In this document: positions 1 through 8,681 of the stretch, piece by piece | Layout: each line of letters begins with the position of its first letter | How positions within the stretch are numbered: the first letter of the stretch is position 1 | From: CAYWEM01 sp964457225 | GTDB lineage: Bacteria > Acidobacteriota > Aminicenantia > UBA2199 | Direction: 5' to 3' | DNA length: 64,000 nt | Assembly: GCA_964457225.1 (NCBI GenBank) | Contig: CAYWEM010000004.1 | Span: 173,490 to 237,489 of the forward strand | Program-made: the position numbers and the translations under genes | The notes under the pieces: model-generated | Databases searched by the model: none | What the model was told of the DNA's origin: nothing | Seen by the model: the letters and a program-made list of their open reading frames with translations, nothing else

Positions 1-1
1 T

Positions 2-649
2 TCCTGCCTTCTGAGCAATGAAAAGGGAACATGGCGTGAATCGTTTGACGCCGTACTGCTGGCAGTAGGCCGAGGTCCCAACTGTGACGGATTATGGTCG
101 GAGGACTTGCCCATCGAACTCGATGAACGAGGCTTCATCAAGGTGGACCAGGAGTTTCGCACTTCGTTTCCCGGAGTTTACGCCTGCGGAGATGTGACCG
201 GTCCCCCCCTGCTGGCTCACCGGGCCACACACCAGGCCCTGGCTTTGGTCGAACATCTCTTTGCGTCCCGCCCGGTGCCGCGCCAGATCGTGCCGGCGGC
301 GGTTTTCACCTTTCCGGAAATCGCTTCCGTAGGCTTGAACGAACAAGAAGCCGGCAAGCTTCACGCAAAAATCAAGATCGGTCATTTCCCCTATGCCGCC
401 GGTTCCAGGGCCAACGCCAGCGAGGAAAAAACCGGTTTTGTCAAGTTGATCGCCGATTCCGGGGATCGAATAATCGGAGCTCATATAATTGGAGCTGAAG
501 CTGCAGAATTACTGCCTATTCTGACTTTAGCCGTGAATCGGAGCATGACGGCCGTTGAATTTCGTGACCTGATCTGCATCCATCCAAGTCTGAGCGAAAA
601 CGTCTGGGAAGCGCTGGGCTCCCTGGGAGGTTTCGCCGTTCATTTCTGA
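2..649 (+). CDS. lpdA: Dihydrolipoamide dehydrogenase-type flavoprotein, C-terminal part (5' end outside window)
   Basis: The frame is open from base 2 and gives 215 residues, so only the NAD-domain end, central and dimerisation parts are present. Seen: AVGRGPN at about residues 21-27, the FAD-contacting GVYACGDVTG at about 58-67, and a C-terminal HPSLSE whose His and Glu (about 194 and 199) match the catalytic His-Glu pair of disulfide oxidoreductases. The redox CxxxxC lies in the missing part. By family it would reoxidise lipoyl groups of 2-oxo acid dehydrogenase or glycine cleavage complexes in the cytoplasm. Mercuric or glutathione reductase relatives are less likely because of the LpdA-like C-terminus. 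Confidence 0.88.
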   Translation, partial: SCLLSNEKGTWRESFDAVLLAVGRGPNCDGLWSEDLPIELDERGFIKVDQEFRTSFPGVYACGDVTGPPLLAHRATHQALALVEHLFASRPVPRQIVPAAVFTFPEIASVGLNEQEAGKLHAKIKIGHFPYAAGSRANASEEKTGFVKLIADSGDRIIGAHIIGAEAAELLPILTLAVNRSMTAVEFRDLICIHPSLSENVWEALGSLGGFAVHF

Positions 650-685
650 TTGCCCGTTTATCATTGCTTTTTTTGGGTTAAAAGC

Positions 686-714
686 TTGACAAAAGCATAT
701 TTTTGTTCTATGAA
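686..714 (+). promoter_or_regulatory. Promoter of the OmpA-like/coiled-coil/parvulin operon
   Basis: TTGACA at 686-691, a 17-base spacer and TATGAA at 709-714. A leader of about 33 bases follows with AGAGG at 741-745 ahead of the ATG at 754. Confidence 0.55.
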
Positions 715-753
715 AACGAATATGGTAACTTGTACCAATAAGAGGTGAGTAAA

Positions 754-2004
754 ATGGAAACAAAAAAAATCGTCATAATAACGGTCGGGTTGTTTTGTCT
801 TTTCGTCTTGCCTGCAGTGATATTTTCCCAGGCGGGTATTCAGGGCATCAGCCGGGCCTATGCTTACCGTGAGGAAGCCCTGCTGATCGGCAAATCGGAT
901 CTTTACGGCTCATTTTTCATTCGGGATACTTTTCCCAAGGAGCTGCTGATAGTAACGGCTTTTGACGCCTTCCCGCGCAGCGATTACGCCACCAATGATC
1001 AGTTGGTGGTCAACAAGGGCCGGGATGCCGGTTTGCGCGAGGGTGACAAATTCCTGGTCATCGGTGAAGGGCCGGTTATCGTCAGTCAATTTAACGGAAG
1101 CCGGCTGGGGCGGCATTACCAGAAAAAAGCAGTGGCCGAGCTCAGCTGCCTGTTTGCCGAAAGTGCCGTCATCACCTTGAAAGACTGCTATTTTCCGGTT
1201 AATCACGGTGATTTTCTGATCCCCTATGTTGAAGACAAAACCGTGGTGGGGAAAAAAATGGATTTCACCCGCTGCCGTTTACCGGAATCCGATATCTCCG
1301 GCAGGGTGGTTTACATGGAAGTCGCCCTGGGCCTGGCCAATGACATTCAGGGCAGTAATCGCTTCGTTACGGTTGATTTGGGTCGGGCTGAAGTCGGTAA
1401 GGGCGATTTCCTGCTTTTTTATCGCCGTCTGAAACCCGGTCTGCCTTCGTTGATAATTGGTTCGGGCATTGTCATCCACAGTGAAAACAGCAATTCCACG
1501 GTCAAGGTGCTTGATGTCGCCGATCCCCTGCGGCACGGTGATTATGCCGTGGTGATGCCCAGGCAGATGACTACGGGCACCCAGGTGCCGGGCCCGCTGT
1601 CCGTGCCGGAAGATGAAAGCCTGCCGGTTATCGAATTGCTGACTTCAGGCGAGGTACAGGAAGAATCTTTTCTCGCTGATATACTCTTTCCTCTGGACAG
1701 CAGCAATATCAGTGATTCCGATCTGAACCTGCTGGCCAGGGTCAAGGAATACCTGGCAGACAAGGAAGATTTCCTGATCGTGTTGCGCGGTTATTCCTGC
1801 GCCATAGGTACTGATGAATACAACCTCCGCCTTTCCCAGCAACGGGTTGAACGAGTCAAGGCCCATCTGATTGAGCAGTTTTCTATCCCGGCCGAAGCTT
1901 TCGAAACTCATTTTTACGGTGAAAGCGAGGCCCTTTTTGACAACAGCACCGAGCAGGAAAGAAAGAAAAACCGCTTGGTGCGAATTGAAGTGATCGCAAA
2001 ATGA
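754..2004 (+). CDS. Exported OmpA-domain protein
   Basis: About 416 residues. ATG 754 is chosen over the in-frame GTG at 745 because AGAGG sits eight bases before it. An N-terminal hydrophobic stretch ending near FSQA looks like a signal peptide. Residues about 300-416 form an OmpA/MotB C-terminal peptidoglycan-binding domain: FPLDSSNIS, then LRGYS, then LSQQRVERVKAHL, then KNRLVRIEV. The middle 270 residues are not recognised. By family it should tether the outer membrane to peptidoglycan. Its stop overlaps the next start (ATGA), giving a three-gene envelope operon with a coiled-coil protein and a parvulin. Confidence 0.85.
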   Translation: METKKIVIITVGLFCLFVLPAVIFSQAGIQGISRAYAYREEALLIGKSDLYGSFFIRDTFPKELLIVTAFDAFPRSDYATNDQLVVNKGRDAGLREGDKFLVIGEGPVIVSQFNGSRLGRHYQKKAVAELSCLFAESAVITLKDCYFPVNHGDFLIPYVEDKTVVGKKMDFTRCRLPESDISGRVVYMEVALGLANDIQGSNRFVTVDLGRAEVGKGDFLLFYRRLKPGLPSLIIGSGIVIHSENSNSTVKVLDVADPLRHGDYAVVMPRQMTTGTQVPGPLSVPEDESLPVIELLTSGEVQEESFLADILFPLDSSNISDSDLNLLARVKEYLADKEDFLIVLRGYSCAIGTDEYNLRLSQQRVERVKAHLIEQFSIPAEAFETHFYGESEALFDNSTEQERKKNRLVRIEVIAK

Positions 2005-2573
2005 AAAAACAAATTTTAACTTGTATCGCTTGCCTGGCAATTGCTGCTTTGTTGGCAACCCTGGCTGCTCCGCTCAGCGGGCAATCCCTCAACCTGGTGG
2101 AACTGAAAAAAAAAGAGGAAGAACGCCGGAAAAAAGCTGAAGGCTCAAAATACAGTGTTTCTGATGAAAACCTGAAATCGATTGACGTTAAAAGTAAAAA
2201 GTACAGTTTCATTCAGCTCGAGGAAAGTGATGTCGAGGATGATTCGCAGGCCGCCCAGCCGCCGGCTGGAACTGATCCGGCCGATGAAACCAGGACTGAA
2301 GCCTTTTGGCGCAATCAGAAAAACGAAATAGAGGAACGCATTGCTTTCCTGGAGCAAAGCGCTGAAGAACAGCAGTTACAGCTCAACCAGCTCTGGACTG
2401 ATTTTTACCTGACCGACAGTTTCATTCAGCAGAACGAAATGCGGGCGCGTATTGACCAATTGACCCAGCAGCTGGAAACGAGCCGGCTGAACCTGGAAAG
2501 GGCCAGGAAAGAGCTTGCCGATCTGCAGGAAAGAGCGCGTCGGGCCGGCATTCCTCCCGGCTGGTTGAGGTAA
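2001..2573 (+). CDS. Exported coiled-coil protein, unknown function
   Basis: 190 residues, translationally coupled to the OmpA-like gene by a 4-base overlap. A signal peptide ends near LSGQS. A charged Lys/Glu-rich stretch (about 34-50) and a long Gln/Glu/Leu heptad-like region (about 95-180) predict coiled coil. I recognise no catalytic motif. Its place between an OmpA-domain protein and a periplasmic rotamase suggests a periplasmic structural or chaperone role; this is inferred from position only. Confidence 0.7.
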   Translation: MKKQILTCIACLAIAALLATLAAPLSGQSLNLVELKKKEEERRKKAEGSKYSVSDENLKSIDVKSKKYSFIQLEESDVEDDSQAAQPPAGTDPADETRTEAFWRNQKNEIEERIAFLEQSAEEQQLQLNQLWTDFYLTDSFIQQNEMRARIDQLTQQLETSRLNLERARKELADLQERARRAGIPPGWLR

Positions 2574-2576
2574 ACC

Positions 2577-3023
2577 GTGCGTCTGCAGTCGGTTTTAATC
2601 CTGACCGCGGCCATTCTGCTCCTGCCGACCTGCCGGAAGAAGGAAGCGCCGGAGCCGGAACCGGAACGGGTAGCCGTTCAGCATATCCTGGTGGCCTTTG
2701 CCGGAACCATTGACAGCGAAAATGTCAGGCGCAGCCGGGACGAGGCCGAGGCGCTGGTCAAGCAGATCATGGCCGAGATTGCGGGCGGAGCCGATTTTGA
2801 CAGCCTGGTGCGCAGGTTTACCGACGACCAGTATCCCGGCATCTACCGGATGAGCAACCTCAATGTTGAGCCTCAACCCGGGGAATACCCGCGCAGCAAT
2901 ATGGTCAAGGGTTTCGGAGACCTGTCTTTCCGCCTGCAACAAGGTGAAGTGGGTGTCTGCGAATACGAACCGACTTTGCGCTATTCACCTTTCGGCTGGC
3001 ACATCATCAAGCGCCTGGATTAG
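2577..3023 (+). CDS. Parvulin-type peptidyl-prolyl isomerase, probable lipoprotein
   Basis: 148 residues from a GTG start three bases after the previous stop. An N-terminal hydrophobic segment ends in LLPTC (Cys19), an imperfect lipobox. The body is a single PpiC/rotamase domain: QHILVAF at about 35-41, FDSLVRRFTDD near 80, and a C-terminal FGWHIIKRLD, the usual ending of parvulin domains. There is no SurA-like chaperone domain, so it is a minimal rotamase likely acting on envelope proteins made with its operon partners. Confidence 0.82.
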   Translation: MRLQSVLILTAAILLLPTCRKKEAPEPEPERVAVQHILVAFAGTIDSENVRRSRDEAEALVKQIMAEIAGGADFDSLVRRFTDDQYPGIYRMSNLNVEPQPGEYPRSNMVKGFGDLSFRLQQGEVGVCEYEPTLRYSPFGWHIIKRLD

Positions 3024-3029
3024 AAAGCT

Positions 3030-3446
3030 TTATTCGCCGCTGACCTGAAACACCAGGCGTCTTTTTCTCGCCTTGACGTCGAATTCGCAAAGAACCGCCT
3101 GTTGCCAGGTTCCCAGCAATAGTTCCCGGTCACGAAAAGGAACCGTGAGGGAGGAACCGATCAGGGAAGCACGCAGATGCGAATGACCGTTGCCGTCATG
3201 CCAGGTTTCGTTATGATAGTAATAATCACCGGCCGGGGCGATTTTTTCAAGGAGTCTGGGAAAATCCCTCTGCAATCCCGGCTCGAATTCAATGGTAGTC
3301 AGACCGGCGGTGGAACCTACCACGAAGATCAAAACCTGGCCGTTGCGGCATTTTGAGGAAGCCACGATTTGCCTTAGCAGGGAAGTAATATCAACCAGGT
3401 CGTTCTGGCCCCTGGTGCTGATTTCAATTTCTTTTGTTTCCAGCAT
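3030..3446 (-). CDS. YjbQ family (UPF0047) protein
   Basis: 138 residues from ATG 3446; the frame extends upstream but the -10 box at 3453-3458 lies inside that extension, so the shorter start is preferred. The sequence shows the family core GSTAGLTTIEFEPGL and the conserved HNETWHDGNGHSHLRASLIG, with a His-rich metal-like site, followed by VPFRDRELLLGTWQQAVLCEFD. The family has been linked to weak thiamin phosphate synthase activity, but the physiological role is unsettled. It is divergent from the polyprenyl synthase gene. Confidence 0.88.
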   Translation of the reverse strand: MLETKEIEISTRGQNDLVDITSLLRQIVASSKCRNGQVLIFVVGSTAGLTTIEFEPGLQRDFPRLLEKIAPAGDYYYHNETWHDGNGHSHLRASLIGSSLTVPFRDRELLLGTWQQAVLCEFDVKARKRRLVFQVSGE

Positions 3447-3452
3447 GCGCGA

Positions 3453-3458
3453 ATTATA
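3453..3458 (-). promoter_or_regulatory. -10 box of the YjbQ gene, leaderless geometry
   Basis: TATAAT on the minus strand ends six bases before the ATG; no ribosome site can fit between. The -35 region is poor. Confidence 0.5.
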
Positions 3459-3474
3459 AACCAGGCCGGGAGAA

Positions 3475-3503
3475 TTGCATAGCTTTATTCGGGATGATAA
3501 AAT
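3475..3503 (+). promoter_or_regulatory. Promoter of the polyprenyl synthase gene, leaderless geometry
   Basis: TTGCAT at 3475-3480, 17-base spacer, TAAAAT at 3498-3503; the ATG follows six bases later at 3510. No Shine-Dalgarno sequence is present. Confidence 0.5.
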
Positions 3504-3509
3504 CAAACG

Positions 3510-4466
3510 ATGCTGTTTCCCACGGAATCATATCACCAGCCCGTTTTGCCCCTGCTGGAAAGAGTGCACCGGCTGATGGAGGCGGGTGTTGAAAAACAGC
3601 CCGGGCTTGTCAAAGAACTGCATGAGTACACGCATTTCACCAGGGGGAAAAAAATTCGGGCCGCCCTGCTTTTCCTGCTGGCCGGAATGAATGAGACCCT
3701 GAATTGGCCGGAAAAAACCGCCAGGGCGGTGGAAACGGCGGCGGCCCTGGAAATCCTGCACCTTTCCAGCCTGATTCATGACGACATAATTGACCGGGCT
3801 CGTTTCCGACGCGGCAGAAAAACTTTTCACAGCTTTTTCGGCAATCGTACTTCCGTTCTGTGGGGGGATTCCCTCTTTATCAAATCTCTTGAACTGATTA
3901 TGTTCCAGGAAGAGGAAATCCGTGCTCTTTACCTGCAGACGGCACGGGAAATGATCCGCGGCCAGCTTCTTGAACAGGAGCATGCCTTCAATTACGACCT
4001 TGATGCGGCTACTTATTTCAGTATAGTGGCCGGGAAAACCGCGGCTCTTTTCGCCATGGCCTGCGAAACGCCGGCCATTCTGGCCGGGTTGGCTCAGAGC
4101 AAGCGTCGGTGTTACCGTGAATTCGGCCTGGACCTGGGTGCGATTTTCCAGCTGAGCGATGATCTGCTTGACATTTTCTCGCATAAATCCGGCAAGGACC
4201 GCTTTCGCGACCTGGCCGAAGGAAAAATCACCATGCCTTATATCATTTTCGCCGCATCACGCGGCGCCGGGATGCTTCAGGCTCCCCGGGCCGGCAGGAA
4301 AGAACTGTTGTCGGCATTTCGCGAAGCGGGTATTCAGGAACTGACCAGGCAGGCCTTGAAGCCTTTTGAAATTCGCTGCCTGGAGTTCATTCACTCTTTT
4401 CCCGAATCACCCCTGCGCCTGGCCCTGGAAAAACTGCTCGCTTTTGCCCTTGAACGTGATCGTTGA
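3510..4466 (+). CDS. Polyprenyl diphosphate synthase (trans-isoprenyl type)
   Basis: 318 residues, the normal length for the family. First Asp-rich motif LIHDDIID with D91, D92 and D95; second motif LSDDLLDIF near 213-221; both bind Mg-diphosphate. GKKIRAALL near 47-54 is the IPP-binding lysine/arginine region. It condenses isopentenyl diphosphate onto an allylic starter to make C20-C40 chains for quinones. Chain length cannot be told from sequence alone. It fits with dxr and uppS elsewhere in the window (MEP pathway). Confidence 0.88.
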   Translation: MLFPTESYHQPVLPLLERVHRLMEAGVEKQPGLVKELHEYTHFTRGKKIRAALLFLLAGMNETLNWPEKTARAVETAAALEILHLSSLIHDDIIDRARFRRGRKTFHSFFGNRTSVLWGDSLFIKSLELIMFQEEEIRALYLQTAREMIRGQLLEQEHAFNYDLDAATYFSIVAGKTAALFAMACETPAILAGLAQSKRRCYREFGLDLGAIFQLSDDLLDIFSHKSGKDRFRDLAEGKITMPYIIFAASRGAGMLQAPRAGRKELLSAFREAGIQELTRQALKPFEIRCLEFIHSFPESPLRLALEKLLAFALERDR

Positions 4467-4502
4467 GAGCCGGGCTATAGGAAAAAGAGTTTTGCGGCAA
4501 GC

Positions 4503-5357
4503 ATGAACTATCTGATACTGGCGGCGGGATACGGCCTGAGGGCGCGCCCGCTGACCCTGGTAAGACCTAAAGTCCTGTTTCCGCTCGGACCGGAAACCCT
4601 GCTGGAACACCTGGTGAAAAATCTTACCTCTTGCGGTTTTCAGGAAGGGTTTATCAACGCCTCGCACCTGTCCAGGCAGATTGAGGCGGCGGCTTCGCTA
4701 TACCCCGCCTTGCAGGTTGTGCTCGAGGAAAACCCCCAGGGTTTTTTGATTCTAAAAAGAATTCCAATGATCCCGGAAGGGCTCTTGCTGGTCAATGGAG
4801 ATGTTTATCAGGAAATCGACCTGGCTGAACTGCGGCAAGATTATCAGAAAAACCCCTGCGATGCCCTGCTGGTGGTCAGAAAGAGAGACCGGTCTGAATA
4901 CACTCCCCTGCAGACCGGCAACGGCGATTTCTTGAGAACAGGGGCGGGGCCCGATGACCAGGGCTTCATGTACAGCGGCGTCGCGGTTATTTCCAGGCGC
5001 CTGCAAAAAGCTGTATCGGGCCCGGGATTGTTCAGTTTGCTCAATACGGGAGCTTTTAGGGTGCGCGTGTTTTTTTACCAGGGTGTCTGGCTGGACCTGG
5101 GCCGCCCCGGGCTTTATTTTAAGTCATTTTTTTCATACCTGCGCCATCGGGGCCTGCAGGCTGACGAGTTTTCGAGTCCCGGGGCCAACATAAAAGACGC
5201 CAGGGTGAGCAACTCTCTGTTCTGGCCGGAATCTGAACTCGGCGCCGGTGTGACCATGAACAATTGCCTGGTGACCGGAGCTGTCCGAATAAAAAACGGC
5301 TCTTTCAGTAACAGCATTCTGGGCCGCTTTGGAGTCTGTCCCCTGCAAGACTTCTGA
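4503..5357 (+). CDS. Sugar-1-phosphate nucleotidyltransferase
   Basis: 284 residues. The N-terminal AAGYGLRARPLTLVRPK (7-23) is the nucleotide-binding signature of the GlmU/RmlA/ManC-type fold (the usual Thr is Leu here), and LLVNGDVY holds the metal Asp. The C-terminal 50 residues read as a short left-handed beta-helix-like tail (KDARVSNSLFWPESELGAG). The family joins a sugar-1-phosphate to an NTP; substrate not determinable here. Start ATG 4503 lacks a clear ribosome site. It sits between isoprenoid and pyrimidine genes, with the sugar operon more than 20 kb away. Confidence 0.8.
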   Translation: MNYLILAAGYGLRARPLTLVRPKVLFPLGPETLLEHLVKNLTSCGFQEGFINASHLSRQIEAAASLYPALQVVLEENPQGFLILKRIPMIPEGLLLVNGDVYQEIDLAELRQDYQKNPCDALLVVRKRDRSEYTPLQTGNGDFLRTGAGPDDQGFMYSGVAVISRRLQKAVSGPGLFSLLNTGAFRVRVFFYQGVWLDLGRPGLYFKSFFSYLRHRGLQADEFSSPGANIKDARVSNSLFWPESELGAGVTMNNCLVTGAVRIKNGSFSNSILGRFGVCPLQDF

Positions 5358-5413
5358 TTTACGGGCACTTGTTTTTTTTTCAACCAGAGGTTAAGATTGC
5401 CCTGGAGTGAGAA

Positions 5414-5968
5414 ATGAAAGACATCAACCTGCTTGAGGAAAAACTGCGACTCCTGCTGACCGGGGAAGACCGGGCGCTTGCTTTTAAAACTGTTTTAAAA
5501 GAGGTTGCCGATTATTACAAGGACAATTTCGACCTGCAGGCCGACGAAGTCGCCGTCCTGCTGCTGGACCGGAGTAAATCGGTTCTTTCCTTCGCTTATC
5601 CCGACTTTTTGATCGACGCCGGCCTGCTGCCGGTCAGTTCCCCCGATGCCTTCGCTTCTCTGGTTTACCGCTCAGGCAAGGGGGCCATTGAAAACGTTTT
5701 CAATCAGCAGAAACACCTGCGGCTTTTTGAATACGTGAAAAACCCGGACAACACCAGGAAACCCATCTGCAAGATAATGGCCGCCGTTCTGACAGTCGGG
5801 GATGAAAAAATCGGTATCATCGAGCTTTCCCGCAAGGGCCATTTCCCGCACGAAGCCGGGGATGATTTTTCCCAGGAAAACCTGGCTTTTCTTGAAAAAA
5901 CCGTTCTGCGATTGTCACCCTATATAAAACAGGTCATGCCGGATGATTACAAGGGGAAAATACTGTGA
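5414..5968 (+). CDS. GAF-like domain protein, unknown function
   Basis: 184 residues with GGAGTGAG before the ATG. The order of elements (DEVAVLLLDRSKSVLSFAYPD, then ASLVYRSGKGAIENVFNQQKH, then KIMAAVLTVGDEKIGIIELSRKG, then FLEKTVLRLSPYI) is that of a single GAF sensor domain with flanking helices and no output domain. Its stop overlaps the pyrE start (GTGA), so the two are co-translated. A ligand or protein-interaction role is likely, but nothing fixes it. Confidence 0.6.
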   Translation: MKDINLLEEKLRLLLTGEDRALAFKTVLKEVADYYKDNFDLQADEVAVLLLDRSKSVLSFAYPDFLIDAGLLPVSSPDAFASLVYRSGKGAIENVFNQQKHLRLFEYVKNPDNTRKPICKIMAAVLTVGDEKIGIIELSRKGHFPHEAGDDFSQENLAFLEKTVLRLSPYIKQVMPDDYKGKIL

Positions 5969-6519
5969 ATGAAAAAAAAAGATTAAAAGAAATCCTGTTG
6001 GAAAAATCGGTCATCACCGGCCGGACCTTCACCCTGGCCTCGGGGAAAACCAGTGATTTTTACTGTGACGCCCGGTTGACCACTCTGGATCCAGAAGGCG
6101 CTTACCTGTGCGGCCGTCTTTTTCTGGAATTGCTCAGGGAATTCGAAGTTACGGCGGTTGGTGGATACGCCATCGGCGCGGATCCCATCGTAACCTCGAT
6201 TGCCCTGCAGAGTTTCCTGGCCGGGAAAGGACTGCCGGCCTTCATCATCCGCAAGGAAGAAAAATCTCACGGTACCGGCCGGGTTATCGAGGGAAATTTC
6301 CCGAAAAAAGGCAGAGTGGCTCTTTTTGACGATGTCATAACTTCGGGCGGTTCCATCTTGCGCGGCTTGCAGCGGGTACGCGAAGCCGGCGGTGATGTGG
6401 CGGTGGTCATGGCGGTGCTGGACAGAGAGGAAGGCGGCCGGGAAATGATAGAGGCCGCCGGAGTGCCTTTCAGGGCGATTTTCAGCCGCAGCGAACTCAC
6501 TCAGCCCGGACAGGACTGA
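5965..6519 (+). CDS. pyrE: Orotate phosphoribosyltransferase
   Basis: 184 residues from a GTG overlapping the previous stop. The PRPP-binding motif VALFDDVITSGGS lies at about 118-130, and the N-terminal part carries FTLASGKTSDFYCDAR, typical of the PyrE dimer arm; KEEKSHGTG is the flexible catalytic loop. It makes OMP from orotate and PRPP in pyrimidine synthesis. No other pyr genes are adjacent. Its 3' end overlaps the 3' end of the convergent CysQ-like gene by 23 bases. Confidence 0.93.
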   Translation: MNEKKRLKEILLEKSVITGRTFTLASGKTSDFYCDARLTTLDPEGAYLCGRLFLELLREFEVTAVGGYAIGADPIVTSIALQSFLAGKGLPAFIIRKEEKSHGTGRVIEGNFPKKGRVALFDDVITSGGSILRGLQRVREAGGDVAVVMAVLDREEGGREMIEAAGVPFRAIFSRSELTQPGQD

Positions 6520-7477
6520 TTGCCCGCAGTACCTCGGCCTGCCTGTTCGGAGGGCTGACCATGATGCCGAGGTTTGCTTCCAGGTTGAGTCCATGGGAAT
6601 AATCCAGCTTCAGTCCTTCCAGGTCACTGACCAGGGCGCCCGCCTCTGAAGCGATCAAGCTGCCGGCGGCGTGATCCCATATTTTTTCACGGTGAATCGG
6701 GAGTCCGGGGCCGGGGATGCGCAGGTAAACCTGGGCCTGGTTAAGGGCTATCATGGCGTATTTAACCTGGGAGTCGACCAGCAGGGGGGGAGCGGCCAGG
6801 GGCAGCCTGGAAGCGGCCAGCTTCTGTTTTTCCTGGTCTCCGTGCGTGGAAACGAAACTCTGGGTCAACAGCATGGGGCTGTCCGGCTCGGAGAAAGGCA
6901 GGGTCAGCCTGCTTTCCGGTTCAGGCAGGGAGAGAAAAGCGCCTTCATCCTTTACCGCCCGCAACAGGCAGCCCGGCTCCATGTCAACGCCGGCGGCCAG
7001 CCGGGGACATCCCAGTACTCCAAGCAATACTTCTCCTGATTTGATCAGGGCCAGGGCGATGGCGTACTGGTCCCGGCGCAGAAAACCCTTGGTTCCGTCA
7101 ATCGGGTCGAGAGTCCAGTATAAATCGCCCGGGGCGCCGTCGCCGCGGTCAATCAGCTGCAGCAAGGAGTCGGCCGTGAGCTCAAGGTCGACGGTTCGCA
7201 GGTAAGACAGGATGATTTCGACCATGGAGCGGTGCTCGGGGCAACGCAGCAGTCCGGAATTTTCTTCCGCCACTATGGGTATTTCCGGACAGTTTTTTTG
7301 CAGTTCATGACAAATGACTGCCTGCACGGCAAAATCGGCCAGGGTAACCGGGCTTTTATCACCCTTGATCAGGGTGGACAGTTCAGACAAGTCGTTTTGA
7401 ATCGCGCTGCTGACGCGCATGGCGGTCAACACGCTGTTCCGGGCTACTTGATCGTAATAAGTGAGCTTTTCTTTCAT
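6497..7477 (-). CDS. Inositol monophosphatase-family 3'(2'),5'-bisphosphate nucleotidase (CysQ-like)
   Basis: 326 residues. Metal ligands are all visible: E71/E72 in the EENSG segment, DPIDGTKGF at 124-132, and a C-terminal WDHAAGSLIASEAG. The family is Mg-dependent and Li-sensitive; the length and the GTKGFLRRDQYAIALAL segment fit the bisphosphate nucleotidase (HAL2/CysQ) branch that hydrolyses PAP to AMP rather than plain inositol monophosphatases. No sulfate-assimilation genes are nearby to confirm it. Confidence 0.85.
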   Translation of the reverse strand: MKEKLTYYDQVARNSVLTAMRVSSAIQNDLSELSTLIKGDKSPVTLADFAVQAVICHELQKNCPEIPIVAEENSGLLRCPEHRSMVEIILSYLRTVDLELTADSLLQLIDRGDGAPGDLYWTLDPIDGTKGFLRRDQYAIALALIKSGEVLLGVLGCPRLAAGVDMEPGCLLRAVKDEGAFLSLPEPESRLTLPFSEPDSPMLLTQSFVSTHGDQEKQKLAASRLPLAAPPLLVDSQVKYAMIALNQAQVYLRIPGPGLPIHREKIWDHAAGSLIASEAGALVSDLEGLKLDYSHGLNLEANLGIMVSPPNRQAEVLRAISPVRAE

Positions 7478-7482
7478 CGTTC

Positions 7483-7511
7483 ATTTTATCTTATCCCGGG
7501 CCGTTGAACAA
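7483..7511 (-). promoter_or_regulatory. Promoter of the CysQ-like gene, leaderless geometry
   Basis: Minus strand: TTGTTC (7506-7511), 17-base spacer, TAAAAT (7483-7488). Five bases separate the -10 from the ATG at 7477. Confidence 0.45.
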
Positions 7512-7535
7512 GCGCGACCTGAGTAAATTTGGAAA

Positions 7536-7554
7536 CGGGCACTATGACTGCCCG
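7536..7554 (-). terminator. Weak hairpin after the methyltransferase gene
   Basis: Six-base stem CGGGCA/TGCCCG with a seven-base loop, just downstream of the minus-strand methyltransferase. Only a short T stretch follows on that strand, so termination is uncertain. Confidence 0.3.
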
Positions 7555-7562
7555 GAACAAAT

Positions 7563-8465
7563 TCAATAAATGCGGGGCTTTTTCGAGTCTTTTCTTCGGG
7601 AAGCTTTCCAGCCTGTGGTCTGCAAGGTGCCTTCCCGGCCGATTATTTCCAGGCTGCCGGTCATGACGTCATTCTCGACCCGGCCCTGGAACTTGAGTAT
7701 GACTTCTTGATCGGCCCGGGTTTCCGTGACTGAAAAGCTGATCATTTCACCGCGCAGGTTTGGGTTGAGAATGGGGCGGGCCTCCTGGTTGGGCTCGGCC
7801 AGGGAACCATGGATAACTTGAAACTTCTGCCCGAGTTCCAGGTTGAAGCTCCGGCCGGCCTGCCCGACCGGCCGGTCAAGTACCAGGGACCATGAACCGG
7901 TCACATTGGCCGGGACCAGCCATAAGCTTACCACGTGCAGCCACTCTCCGAAAACCGTGCTGGTTTCATCGGGCTGCCATTCCCCCATGTCGAAGTCATG
8001 GGAAACCACTCTTGAACCAGGTTTCATTTCCCGCAAAATCTTCGGCCTCAGCCTCAGGTTGATTTCCGGCAGCAGGTACATGGTTAAAACCGAGGCCGGG
8101 CTCAAATCAACGGTGAAGAGATCCTGCTGGCGGAACTCGACTAGTTTCTGGACCCCCGCGGCCAAGGCATTTTTCCGGCTCAGGTTAACCAGGGAAGGAT
8201 CGATTTCAATTCCCATGCCGCGAATACCGAATTCAACCGCGGCGTTGATAACGATGCGGCCGTCACCGCTGCCTAGATCGATCAGCATGTCTCCGCTTTG
8301 GGGCGCGGCCAGTCGCAGCATTTCCTGGAGTACGGCGATGGGCGTGACTACAAAGGGCACATCGCGGTCCATTTCCTGCAGCTGCTGGGAGGAAGAAACA
8401 AAGCAGGTGGTGAGGAAAACCAGAAAAAAAAGAGAAAAAAAAGAGTAAACGCTTTTGTTGTTCAT
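7563..8465 (-). CDS. Membrane-anchored class I SAM-dependent methyltransferase
   Basis: 300 residues from ATG 8465. An N-terminal hydrophobic segment with FLTTC at its end looks like a signal anchor or lipobox. It is followed by a class I methyltransferase core: LIDLGSGDGRIVINAA (SAM loop) and GIEIDPSLVNLSRKNA. The spacing VPFVVTP...DLGSGDGRIV...SRKNA resembles the FAM173/ATPSc-KMT lysine methyltransferases, which also carry an N-terminal membrane segment. About 110 extra C-terminal residues rich in beta-type sequence follow. Substrate unknown; since SAM is cytosolic, a membrane anchor facing in is more likely than export. Confidence 0.75.
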   Translation of the reverse strand: MNNKSVYSFFSLFFLVFLTTCFVSSSQQLQEMDRDVPFVVTPIAVLQEMLRLAAPQSGDMLIDLGSGDGRIVINAAVEFGIRGMGIEIDPSLVNLSRKNALAAGVQKLVEFRQQDLFTVDLSPASVLTMYLLPEINLRLRPKILREMKPGSRVVSHDFDMGEWQPDETSTVFGEWLHVVSLWLVPANVTGSWSLVLDRPVGQAGRSFNLELGQKFQVIHGSLAEPNQEARPILNPNLRGEMISFSVTETRADQEVILKFQGRVENDVMTGSLEIIGREGTLQTTGWKASRRKDSKKPRIY

Positions 8466-8681
8466 GATATCCTCGGCTTGACCCGGTTTGATTCCCGGCA
8501 TTTTTTTTCCTTTAACTCGATCTTCTCCAATGTAAAAGAGCAGTATTCTTTTGTCAACCGGATTGATCGGATTCATTTCACGAACATGTTACGGGTCCGG
8601 GAAATTTCTGTTGGATCTGGGAAAATGGAAAAGGGCGGCTTATTGTGCTATATTTATCATTAACATAATCAGGAGGACGAC

